DNA from: UBA12276 sp041476285
Lineage (GTDB): Archaea > Micrarchaeota > Micrarchaeia > Micrarchaeales > Micrarchaeaceae
Assembly (NCBI GenBank): GCA_041476285.1
Contig: JBGOTD010000004.1
Span: 1 to 15,162 of the forward strand
DNA length: 15,162 nt
Reading direction: 5' to 3'
The notes beneath the pieces are model-generated. The model did no database searches. It worked only from the letters and a program-made list of their open reading frames with translations, and had not been told where the DNA came from. The translations under genes and the position numbers were made by a program. Within the stretch, counting starts at the first letter, position 1, and each line of letters begins with the position of its first letter. Shown here piece after piece: positions 1 through 7,155 of this stretch.

Positions 1-15
1 CCGTGTTGGGGCATC

Positions 16-342
16 TTGAATTACAATTATGAAAAGGCGATGAGGTTGACCATACCTGCAGTACGTATAGCAGTGGCCAGGACTTTGAGGAAATCCTACA
101 ATATGAACGAGAGAGACATCGCAAAGTACTTGGGGATCGCACAAGCTGCGGTGAGCAAATACCTGGCCGGCAAATATTCAAGGGATGTAAAAAGAGTAGT
201 GGAGATTGTGGAATCAAGAAAGCTGCATGACAGGATTGTGGATGCCATACTATCAAAAAAAGGCAGCAAAAGGACTGGTGAGTTGATAGATAGCATTGCG
301 TCTAATCTTGAACTGGTAAGTGAGGCCCTTAAATCAGATTAA
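16..342 (+). CDS. Small helix-turn-helix transcriptional regulator (COG2522-like), possibly 5'-incomplete
   Basis: This 108-residue protein is read from a TTG at 16. The frame is open to the left edge of the window, so the true start may lie outside. An internal ATG at 40 is an alternative but would cut into the conserved lead helix. The segment PAVRIAVARTL (about residues 14-24) followed by a helix-turn-helix at about 31-51 (ERDIAKYLGIAQAAVSKYL) matches the pattern of archaeal COG2522 predicted regulators, where a PAxR helix precedes an HTH containing AAVSxYL. The C-terminal half (60-108) is helical and charged, with no recognised ligand domain. It lies 196 bp upstream of the tes-like gene on the same strand, so control of that gene or of itself is possible but only inferred. 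The DNA-binding assignment is firm; the regulated genes are unknown. Confidence 0.75.
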   Translation: MNYNYEKAMRLTIPAVRIAVARTLRKSYNMNERDIAKYLGIAQAAVSKYLAGKYSRDVKRVVEIVESRKLHDRIVDAILSKKGSKRTGELIDSIASNLELVSEALKSD

Positions 343-380
343 GCCACTATGGTTTATACCGCGCGAACTAGACAAAATCT

Positions 381-400
381 ATAAAAATTATTTTATTTAT
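381..400 (+). terminator. T-rich stretch after the HTH gene
   Basis: An AT-only run with T clusters (ATAAAAATTATTTTATTTAT) starts about 40 bp after the regulator's stop codon. T-rich tracts are the usual intrinsic termination signal in archaea, so the regulator is probably transcribed separately from the downstream operon. No GC hairpin is present. Confidence 0.35.
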
Positions 401-407
401 CTGCTGT

Positions 408-427
408 TTTGTCAAATTTATGACAAA
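408..427. promoter_or_regulatory. Inverted repeat upstream of the tes-like operon, candidate operator
   Basis: TTTGTCA (408-414) and TGACAAA (421-427) form a perfect 7-bp inverted repeat with a 6-bp spacer. A further copy of GACAAAA lies at 371-377. The site is about 65-70 bp upstream of the TATA element at 491-504, a position more typical of an activator than of a repressor. The symmetry fits a dimeric HTH protein. Which protein binds it, if any, is unknown. Confidence 0.35.
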
Positions 428-490
428 TTTCACCCATAATTTACTTCGAAAGGCTACAATTTTTGAAAAAAAGTAAATTTTTACGCAGAT

Positions 491-504
491 AGTATTTAAA
501 TACT
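491..504 (+). promoter_or_regulatory. TATA-box promoter of the tes-like operon
   Basis: AGTATTTAAATACT is a perfect 14-bp palindrome with a TATA-like core (TTTAAATA). Its centre is about 40 bp before the ATG at 539, which predicts a transcription start near 524 and a leader of about 15 nt. That leader contains the GGTG Shine-Dalgarno core at 528-531. The TAAATACTTTC element recurs upstream of the gene at 8073. Confidence 0.6.
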
Positions 505-538
505 TTCGAAAAGCCAAAATTGATATTGGTGACTCAAT

Positions 539-2581
539 ATGCCGAATAGCCCACAGCACAGAGATAGCGAAACAATGGTAGAAAGCGTTAATGTTAATAT
601 TAATAGCAAAAGGCCTGAAATTAGCGTAACTGAATTGCAGGCAGATGATCCGGTTCTTGCTCCGTACCATAGGACGTTGGAAGAGATAGAACGCATGCCA
701 GTTATAGAAAAGACAATGACTGTCTGTCCGGAGTGCAAGCTGATTGTTAACGGCACAATATACAAGGATGGAGAAAACGTAATGATAAGGAAGCATTGCC
801 CAGAGCACCAGTGGACTATAGAGAAATATTGGGAAGACTACGACATGTACATGAAGATGAGAAGATACAATTATTACGGAAGGGGATTTGACAATCCTAA
901 TTATATAACAGAGACAAAGGGCGCTAACTGCCCGTTTGACTGCGGCATGTGTGAGAGACACAAATCACACACCGGCCTTGCAAATGTGGTAATAACAAAC
1001 AGATGCCACCTTAGTTGCTGGTACTGCTTCTTCTATGCAAAGGAGGGCGAGCCAATATATGAGCCAAGCCTCGATGAGATAAGGAAGATATTCGTAAATC
1101 TTAGAAGCCAGAAGCCGATACCTGCAAATGCGATACAGATAACAGGAGGGGAGCCGATGATGCATCCTCAGATAATAGACGTGGTTAAAACAGCGAAGGA
1201 GGCTGGTTTTGACCAGATACAGCTTAACACTACAGGAATAATCATAGCAAATGAGCCTGAATTGGCATACAAACTGAAGCATGCAGGAGTAAGCACGCTC
1301 TACATGAGTTTTGACGGCGTAAGCAAGCGTGCAAACCCAAAGAACCATTGGGAGGCGCCACTCACACTTGATGCTATTAGAAAGGCAGGAGGGACCGTAG
1401 TGCTCGTACCAACAGTAATAAGGACGATAAACGATCATGAACTGGGTGCAATGATAAACTTCGCGCTCAACAACATAGATGTAGTAAGAGCAGTAAACTT
1501 TCAGCCAGTATCCCTCGTAGGCAGGATGCCGACAAGACTGAGAGAGAAGCAGAGGATATCAATACCGGGAGCGATAAAACTGATAGAGGAGCAGACAAAC
1601 GGCGTAATAAGAAAGGACCACTGGTTCTCAGTGCCTTATGTAGGTGGAATAAACAAGTTCATAGAGGCGCTGACAGGTGAATTCAAATACGATCTTTCGA
1701 TACACTTTGCATGCGGTGCGGGTTGCTACCTATTTGTCGATCCTGATGGAAAGGTAATACCGATAACCGAATTCGTTGACGCGGCGGGAATGCTTGAGCA
1801 TCTCCAAAAGGCTGTCAATGAAATGGAAGGAAAGGGCAAGCTTGTGAGAAGGGCAATAGCAGTAAGAACATTGCTTGGCATCAACAAGTTCATAGACAAG
1901 AAGAAGCAGCCAAAGAGCGTTAACTTCGCGAAGCTGCTTATGTCTGTTCTGTTGAAGCACGACTTCGCATCAATGGGAACACTCCAGATGAAGACACTGT
2001 TCCTTGGCATGATGCACTTCCAGGACGAATACACTTATGACATACACAGGGTTGAAAAGTGCGACATACACTATGCGATGCCTGACGGAGAGGTATTGCC
2101 ATTCTGTACGTTCAACGTTTTCCCAGAGGTGTACAGAGATAAGGTGCAGAAGCAGTACAGCATACCATCAAAGGAATGGGAGAAGACGCACAACGCCTGG
2201 ACATACGCAAAGGACAAGTACATAAGGAATGTCAAGGAGCTTGAACAGCGCCCAGCTTATCAAAGGACTTACGGCAAGATGGTTGACTACTTTATGCTGC
2301 CGGTAAATGGAGGCAAGCCTGTGAAGAACTTCGCAAATGAGGTCTTCGAGGCAAAGAAGCAGGTAGTTGTTGAGACAACAAAGGGCACGGCAACAGTCTC
2401 AAGTGTCCCAGAAAAGCATTTTGAACATCATGATCATCACAAGACTGATGCTGCCGAGACCAGTAAAGGTGGTTGCGGCTGTGGTAGGGAAAGCGGATCC
2501 TGTGGTTGTGGAGGACATGGCCATGAAGCAGAAACCAAGGAGGGCTCATGTGGTTGTGGAGGAGGAAACTGCGGTTGCTGA
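539..2581 (+). CDS. tes: Tetraether-synthase-like radical SAM enzyme (COG1964/MJ0619-like) with Cys/His-rich tail
   Basis: This 680-residue protein starts at an ATG preceded by GGTG at 528-531. Residues 63-66 (CPEC) with Cys87 and His90 form an N-terminal metal site. CPFDCGMC (131-138) followed by HKSHT is an auxiliary cluster motif characteristic of the MJ0619/Tes group. The radical SAM CxxxCxxC is C156, C160, C163, and GGEP is at 203-206. Further cluster-type cysteines are C392, C396, C508 and C523. In known Tes proteins several Fe-S clusters and a rubredoxin-like iron support sp3 C-C coupling of two archaeol chains to make tetraether membrane lipids. MJ0619 was earlier proposed to methylate a methanopterin precursor. 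Residues 626-680 are unusual: His-rich, then CGCG repeats with eight Cys in the last 35 residues. The gene heads a probable operon with the next two genes. Family assignment is good; lipid coupling as the exact reaction is inferred. Confidence 0.75.
   Translation: MPNSPQHRDSETMVESVNVNINSKRPEISVTELQADDPVLAPYHRTLEEIERMPVIEKTMTVCPECKLIVNGTIYKDGENVMIRKHCPEHQWTIEKYWEDYDMYMKMRRYNYYGRGFDNPNYITETKGANCPFDCGMCERHKSHTGLANVVITNRCHLSCWYCFFYAKEGEPIYEPSLDEIRKIFVNLRSQKPIPANAIQITGGEPMMHPQIIDVVKTAKEAGFDQIQLNTTGIIIANEPELAYKLKHAGVSTLYMSFDGVSKRANPKNHWEAPLTLDAIRKAGGTVVLVPTVIRTINDHELGAMINFALNNIDVVRAVNFQPVSLVGRMPTRLREKQRISIPGAIKLIEEQTNGVIRKDHWFSVPYVGGINKFIEALTGEFKYDLSIHFACGAGCYLFVDPDGKVIPITEFVDAAGMLEHLQKAVNEMEGKGKLVRRAIAVRTLLGINKFIDKKKQPKSVNFAKLLMSVLLKHDFASMGTLQMKTLFLGMMHFQDEYTYDIHRVEKCDIHYAMPDGEVLPFCTFNVFPEVYRDKVQKQYSIPSKEWEKTHNAWTYAKDKYIRNVKELEQRPAYQRTYGKMVDYFMLPVNGGKPVKNFANEVFEAKKQVVVETTKGTATVSSVPEKHFEHHDHHKTDAAETSKGGCGCGRESGSCGCGGHGHEAETKEGSCGCGGGNCGC
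2501..2563 (+). repeat. Direct repeat inside the tes tail coding region
   Basis: TGTGGTTGTGGAGGA occurs exactly at 2501-2515 and again at 2549-2563, 48 bp (16 codons) apart and in frame. Each copy encodes a CGCGG block. A related, more diverged copy lies near 2473-2487. The Cys/Gly tail therefore probably grew by in-frame duplication. Confidence 0.7.
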
Positions 2582-2605
2582 TAATGTTAGTATGTTTGTG
2601 ATCTG

Positions 2606-3298
2606 ATGGACCATAGCAATGTGGATGTCAACATAAAACAGGAGGAGAGGAACGAATCAGAATTCAACACTTATGTTACAGAGGACGGCAGGCAGTACAG
2701 GGTGCCATACAGGATAATAAAGAAGGTTACATTTACAAACCTTAAAAAAGAGGAGATAATAGACATACCGCATGCTGCAAGGCTGCAGTACCGGCTTATG
2801 CTTATGGATCCTGTAATAAAGGCTTCTGTTGACTTTACAAAATCGAAGATAGCCATATTGTACAATCCAAGAGAGGCTGAAAACATAAAGGAGAAGATAA
2901 GCCTTGATGAATTGATTGAATTCTTGGCCAAGCAGGGCGTAATTGTAGACAAGGACCACATGCTCGTTGAGGATTATGATTACTACAAGAACCTCTATAC
3001 TTATGCTTACACGTCTCCGTCGATAAGAGAGCGTGCGCCTTACGGATATAAAATGGATGAGTGGAAGAAGATGAAGCCGGAGTGGGAGGTAAAGATGAAG
3101 GAAGGAGAAATAAAGAAGCAGGAAAAATTCAGGGATTTCCAGCAGAACTATTTAGGAACTGTCCCGGAAATGGCACAGAAGATAGATCCGAACTACAAGC
3201 AAAACGAAACGGTTGTCAAGACTACGTTCCTTGGAAAGTTATTTGGAGGTAAGAAGAAATTGCAAAAGGAGAAGGGATTCTGGTTCCACGGCGTTTGA
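2606..3298 (+). CDS. Unrecognised protein with HMA-like ferredoxin-fold segment, partner of tes
   Basis: The 230-residue product is not recognised as a named family. It starts 24 bp after the tes stop, with TGTG exactly 5 nt before the ATG, so it is probably co-transcribed with tes. Residues about 37-113 look like the beta-alpha-beta-beta-alpha order of heavy-metal-associated domains: a strand (VTFTN), a helix (about 55-67), a strand with VDFTKSKIAILYNP (75-88), and a helix SLDELIEFLAKQG (99-111). The CxxC copper-binding motif of that family is absent, and the whole protein contains no cysteine. Residues 124-160 are Tyr/Trp/Met-rich. The C-terminus is strongly basic (KLFGGKKKLQKEKG). It is predicted cytosolic, with no signal peptide or membrane span. 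A role as a partner or chaperone for the Cys-rich radical SAM protein is only suggested by context. Confidence 0.7.
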   Translation: MDHSNVDVNIKQEERNESEFNTYVTEDGRQYRVPYRIIKKVTFTNLKKEEIIDIPHAARLQYRLMLMDPVIKASVDFTKSKIAILYNPREAENIKEKISLDELIEFLAKQGVIVDKDHMLVEDYDYYKNLYTYAYTSPSIRERAPYGYKMDEWKKMKPEWEVKMKEGEIKKQEKFRDFQQNYLGTVPEMAQKIDPNYKQNETVVKTTFLGKLFGGKKKLQKEKGFWFHGV

Positions 3299-3331
3299 TT
3301 TTCAATCCCTTATTTTACGAAAGGTTAGTCC

Positions 3332-4009
3332 ATGGCTGAGAAGGTTGTACTTTTTGATATAGACAATACGATTGTGAAGGAGTGGAAGGACGTTTCACAG
3401 TATTATGTTGAGGCGATACGCAACTCTTACGGACTCATGCTTGATGAGCTAGATATTTCAGAGTATGTGGGCTGGACAGTTCAGGAAATCATGATTGACA
3501 TACTGTCGAAAAACGGCCTTACAAAGGATGAGATCTACAAGAAGCACGAGCTTTTCCTCCAGGAGCTGCCTTACGCGCATTACAATGTTGCCGGTCATGA
3601 CAAGGTCGTTGTTGTGGATGGCGCAAAAGAGCTGCTGCACCGCATCCACAGGAAAGGATACATTATGGGTGTTGCAACTGGACAGTTAGAAAGGATATTA
3701 AGGAACATGTTTGACAGGGCCGGACTTAGTTATGACTCGTATTTCAAGTTCGGCACCTATGGCGATGCAAACGAGCACATTTCAAAGATAATAGAAACAT
3801 CGGTAGACGTGGCACATAAGGAATTCCTATCAGACAAGCACCACATAACGTTCATAAGCAGTTCGAAGGACCATCTTATAGCTGCCAACGCGCTTGGAAT
3901 AAATACAATAGGAGTAGTTGCCGATGGTGGTTCAAAAAAAGAATTCGAGCATGCTGGAATCCAAAACATAGCAAAAAACCTTAAGGAATGTGAAAAGTTC
4001 CTCAAGTGA
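3332..4009 (+). CDS. HAD-superfamily hydrolase-like protein with degenerate motif IV
   Basis: This 225-residue protein has HAD motif I at 9-13 (DIDNT; nucleophile Asp9, acid Asp11), a helical cap at about 20-85, and motif II Thr116 in ATGQ. A Rossmann-like C-terminal half ends in a phosphoglycolate-phosphatase-like AANALGINTIGVVADGG. Motif IV, normally GDSxxD, reads ISSSKDH (175-181), so the Mg-binding first Asp is replaced by Ser and the second is shifted or replaced by His. Phosphatase activity may be weakened or altered. The gene follows the preceding one by 33 bp with a weak GGTT 5 nt before the ATG, so it probably belongs to the tes operon. It ends 8 bp from the convergent pheT stop. The fold is confident; substrate and activity are unknown. 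Confidence 0.8.
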   Translation: MAEKVVLFDIDNTIVKEWKDVSQYYVEAIRNSYGLMLDELDISEYVGWTVQEIMIDILSKNGLTKDEIYKKHELFLQELPYAHYNVAGHDKVVVVDGAKELLHRIHRKGYIMGVATGQLERILRNMFDRAGLSYDSYFKFGTYGDANEHISKIIETSVDVAHKEFLSDKHHITFISSSKDHLIAANALGINTIGVVADGGSKKEFEHAGIQNIAKNLKECEKFLK

Positions 4010-4017
4010 TGCTGATT

Positions 4018-5664
4018 TCAATCGCTGCTTATGCACTTATCCAGACTTATTTCTGCGGCTACAACAGGCTCCTCAAGTCTGAAGCCTTCCAGCACCTTCG
4101 GATTTATCTCGCCAAAATAACCTGCTTCCTTGCCCCCTACAAATAGTTTTGCGGCTCTTCCGTCTATGAAAGCGCCGTCCTTGAGTTCCTTTATTGAATA
4201 GTCCTTGCATCCTGCAAATTTTAAGAATTCTACAACTACAGACTTTATCTCGGAATAATTAGTCTTTGAATGCTCGCTGACCACTCCTATGTTGGTGTTT
4301 TCCACCACTTTGCCCTTGTCGATATAGAAGATGCTCCCTATCTCGAAAAGCCTTTGTGGCATCTTCTCATGGGATGAATTGCCGAGGTTCTGCATGAGCC
4401 ATGGCAATAGGCTGGTCCTGAGCATTGTTATGTTCTCGGTCTTTGCATATGCGACCTTTATCGAAGAGTCGTCGTCGCTTTTGTGGCTTAGGCTTTCATA
4501 GTTGAGCCGCTCGTTCGTTAGATAGGGATTCATCGCTTCGGTGAAGCCCATCCCAAGCATAAGTCCGGATATCCTGTTTGCTTCCTCCTTTGATTCCTCA
4601 GCAAGGCCGTTTGAGAAACCGATAACAGGCATCGGTTCTATTTTGTCATAACCGTATGCTATTGCTATGTCCTCTATCGCATCCTGCTCGTTGAGCAGGT
4701 CAAGCCTGTAAGGAGGAACATACAAGAGTATGTAATCACCATATTTTGCAGCTACATGCCCCAACTTGTTTGCAAGTCCTATTATTTTGTTTTCCTCGAC
4801 GTATACTCCAAGTGTCTTTTCTATTTTTATTCTTTTGAGTTTTATTGTCCTGTAATCAAGTCGTGGCGTAACCACTGTTTTATTCGCATATACGATTTCG
4901 CAGGGATAGATATCCGCATTTGAATCGATGAAGGAGCATGATATAAGTTCCAGTGCATTCTCGACCGAATTCCTGGATGTGCCTGTTATGTCAATAAGCA
5001 GGTTTTTGGTATTTTCAGTCACTCTTGTAAGCTCCGAGTTAATTATCGGTATAAGGGTAAGCACGTTTTTCGTGTCCTTTAGGAACGGATAGACCCTGCT
5101 CTTACCGATGGTTCCTGAATATTCAATGCCTTTTTCATGCCCTTTCATTATTTCACCGAATCCTTGTGCAGTTTTTGAACCGAGCGGTATGAATTTCTGG
5201 TCTTTGGACGCATCATAAGTGAGAGGCCCTTCCACTACATCAAGATTGTGCAGTCCTATTGCAATCTTCTTTCTTTTCCTGCCGTAGGTTTCGCAGAATT
5301 TCTCAGTGAAGTTTATCAGGTCCTTCAATTTCTGGCCTTTAAGATCAACATTTTTTATGACAACGGCAGCTATGAACGGCCTTACTTTTTTTACCGCTTT
5401 TGTTACGGTTATCTTCATAATCGGTTCATGATTTATCGAATAGAATTTCTCTTTCGGCACCTTTTTGCCCGTCAGGAACAATGAGGCCCTTGCGAAACCG
5501 ACTATGTCGAGCATGTCGGGCCTGTTAGGAGTAATGTCTATAGTTGCAGTACTTTCGTCAATGTCCTCAAGTGTCATTCCCAGTTTTTCTACAGTGTCGC
5601 TTAGCTCCTTCTTTGCAATTCCGAATCTTGCGAGTTCGTCCAACCCAAATGTGACTATAGCCAT
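4018..5664 (-). CDS. pheT: Phenylalanyl-tRNA synthetase beta subunit
   Basis: The 548-residue product is close to the usual archaeal PheT length and lacks the N-terminal EMAP/OB domain and C-terminal anticodon domain of bacterial PheT. TPNRPDM (45-51) is a family signature. A B3/B4 editing-type domain spans about 80-250. A B5 domain spans about 267-345, with PRLDYR and the end LLNEQDAIEDIAIAYGYD. The C-terminal catalytic-like domain begins near 352 and includes LGMGFTEAMNPYLTNE. With PheS it forms the heterotetramer that charges tRNA-Phe in the cytoplasm. The beta subunit provides tRNA contacts and removes mischarged tyrosine. The ATG at 5664 lies 7 nt after the pheS stop, and AGTG overlapping that stop sits 5 nt before it, indicating coupled translation. 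Confidence 0.96.
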   Translation of the reverse strand: MAIVTFGLDELARFGIAKKELSDTVEKLGMTLEDIDESTATIDITPNRPDMLDIVGFARASLFLTGKKVPKEKFYSINHEPIMKITVTKAVKKVRPFIAAVVIKNVDLKGQKLKDLINFTEKFCETYGRKRKKIAIGLHNLDVVEGPLTYDASKDQKFIPLGSKTAQGFGEIMKGHEKGIEYSGTIGKSRVYPFLKDTKNVLTLIPIINSELTRVTENTKNLLIDITGTSRNSVENALELISCSFIDSNADIYPCEIVYANKTVVTPRLDYRTIKLKRIKIEKTLGVYVEENKIIGLANKLGHVAAKYGDYILLYVPPYRLDLLNEQDAIEDIAIAYGYDKIEPMPVIGFSNGLAEESKEEANRISGLMLGMGFTEAMNPYLTNERLNYESLSHKSDDDSSIKVAYAKTENITMLRTSLLPWLMQNLGNSSHEKMPQRLFEIGSIFYIDKGKVVENTNIGVVSEHSKTNYSEIKSVVVEFLKFAGCKDYSIKELKDGAFIDGRAAKLFVGGKEAGYFGEINPKVLEGFRLEEPVVAAEISLDKCISSD

Positions 5665-5671
5665 ATGAACA

Positions 5672-7144
5672 CTACAATTTTAGTTTCCCCCTCTTTCTGA
5701 GCCAGCCCATGTCATTCTTGTACAGTTCCGTAAGCGAGTTTATGCCCAGTGTCTTGAACATGAGCCTTTCAAGCCCTCCGCCCCAAGCCAGAACAGTCTT
5801 GCTCGTACCCATCGCCTTTGTTATCTCCTTTCTTATGATGCCCCCGCCACACAACTCTATAACGGCATCTTTCTTCTCGTCATAGTAGTTTATTTCAAGG
5901 CCAGGCTCTACGAACGGGAAATATGAGGGCTTGATGATTATCTTGTCCATTCCAATCTGTGAATAGAACTGCTTGAGCGTAAATATCAGATTCGAGAGTG
6001 TGAGATTGTTACCTATTATTATCCCGTCGATCTGGTGGAGCTCGGCAAGGTGCGTATAATCGATGCTTTCGTTTCTGAAGACCTTGCCTACCGAGAACAG
6101 CTTTATCGGATAGCTTGCCTCCATGTTCTGCGCAAATTTGCTTATGTAGTGGGCAGACACACTTGTAGTGTGCGTCCTTAAAAGCGCCTGCTGTGCGATT
6201 TCCTCCTTCCAGCTGTCCTTCCAGTTCTTTATGTGCATCTTCTTTACTCTGTCCATCAATGCTATGTCCTCAACGCTTATCTTGGAAGGATTCTTAAGGA
6301 AGAATGTGTCCTGCATGTCCCTTGTTGGATGGTCCTGCGGCTCGAAAAGAGCATCGAAGTTCCAGAATGCGGACTCAATTATAGGGCCAGACACTTCGGT
6401 AAAGCCCATATTGAACCATGTCTTCCTTATGATTTCTATGAATTCGTGCATCGGGTGCAATCTGGCTGGATAGATTTCTTCCGCATCGGAGTTAATGTCG
6501 TAACCTCTTAGTCTGTCGCTTTTCCATTTCCCGCTCACTATTATGTCCCTGGTGAGCGCGCCTATTCCCTCTTCTATCGGCAATTTTGAATTTTCGCCCT
6601 TTTCAGTTATGCCTATGCTTTTGATGTTGTCCCTTTCTATAATCTCAAGCAGGTTCCTGTTTTTTAGGTCGTTGATAAGGTTTTTATTTTCATTTATAAG
6701 TTTTTCTTGCTGTTTTTGGTCAGGGTTTCCGAGTTTGCTTAGTATGTTTCTGTAGGAATATGTCTCTTTTCCCTGGACTATCCCGTTTCCTTTCTCGGTT
6801 AGCTTAACATGTCCTTTTTCTATTGTTATCCATCCGTTCTTTTTGGCCCATATCAGCCCTATCTCGTTCTTTATACTGCTTGCTGTTGCAGATCCGCCGC
6901 TCTTGCTCAGATTTGTTACTAACTTCTCTTCAGGGAATTGTTTTGTATAGTCATTGCCCTCGTCAGTCAGCTTGATTGCCTTACTGCTTTCCCTTTCTAT
7001 CTTTATCATGCCGGCCTTGCTGAGGTTTTCTATGGCCCATAAAATAGAATCCTTGCTGATGTTTAGATTGCTTTGCAGGTAGTTGAAATCTGTAGTCTTC
7101 TGTTTCTTGAGCAGATTCAGTATGTTGATTTCATATTCGTGCAA
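5672..7144 (-). CDS. pheS: Phenylalanyl-tRNA synthetase alpha subunit
   Basis: The 490-residue product is a class II aminoacyl-tRNA synthetase. Residues 1 to about 190 hold repeated winged-helix units (for example 1-65 and 70-120), as is usual for archaeal and eukaryotic PheS. Motif 1 lies near 229-260 (LHPMHEFIEIIRKTWFNMGF). Next come WNFDALFEPQDHPTRD and LRTHTTSVSA. Motif 2 contains FRNE (356-359) with HLAELHQIDG, and motif 3 is GGGLERL (455-461). It activates phenylalanine with ATP and transfers it to tRNA-Phe together with PheT. The start is TTG at 7144: AGGGTGG, which overlaps the stop codon of the upstream gene, places GGTG 5 nt before it. The gene is the middle member of a three-gene minus-strand operon. 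Confidence 0.96.
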   Translation of the reverse strand: MHEYEINILNLLKKQKTTDFNYLQSNLNISKDSILWAIENLSKAGMIKIERESSKAIKLTDEGNDYTKQFPEEKLVTNLSKSGGSATASSIKNEIGLIWAKKNGWITIEKGHVKLTEKGNGIVQGKETYSYRNILSKLGNPDQKQQEKLINENKNLINDLKNRNLLEIIERDNIKSIGITEKGENSKLPIEEGIGALTRDIIVSGKWKSDRLRGYDINSDAEEIYPARLHPMHEFIEIIRKTWFNMGFTEVSGPIIESAFWNFDALFEPQDHPTRDMQDTFFLKNPSKISVEDIALMDRVKKMHIKNWKDSWKEEIAQQALLRTHTTSVSAHYISKFAQNMEASYPIKLFSVGKVFRNESIDYTHLAELHQIDGIIIGNNLTLSNLIFTLKQFYSQIGMDKIIIKPSYFPFVEPGLEINYYDEKKDAVIELCGGGIIRKEITKAMGTSKTVLAWGGGLERLMFKTLGINSLTELYKNDMGWLRKRGKLKL

Positions 7145-7148
7145 AAGC

Positions 7149-7155
7149 CCACCCT
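7149..7155 (-). promoter_or_regulatory. Shine-Dalgarno of pheS overlapping the upstream stop codon
   Basis: On the minus strand TGA (7157-7155) runs directly into GGGTGG, giving a strong SD with GGTG at 7153-7150 and 5 nt to the TTG at 7144. This decides the TTG start and implies translational coupling with the membrane-protein gene. Confidence 0.6.

Noticed and set aside
368..961. Long minus-strand frame (197 codons) over the tes promoter and 5' end
   Set aside because: It lies mostly antisense to conserved radical SAM motifs, has an unlikely composition and no ribosome site, so it is a shadow frame.
965..1438. Minus-strand frame of 157 codons inside tes
   Set aside because: It is antisense to the radical SAM core, Tyr/Cys-rich low-plausibility translation, no start context.
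2367..2606. Plus-strand 79-codon frame overlapping the tes tail, suggesting a frameshift or alternative end
   Set aside because: The tail in the main frame ends in regular CGCG repeats and an ordinary stop, and the alternative frame has no ribosome site. I see no frameshift.
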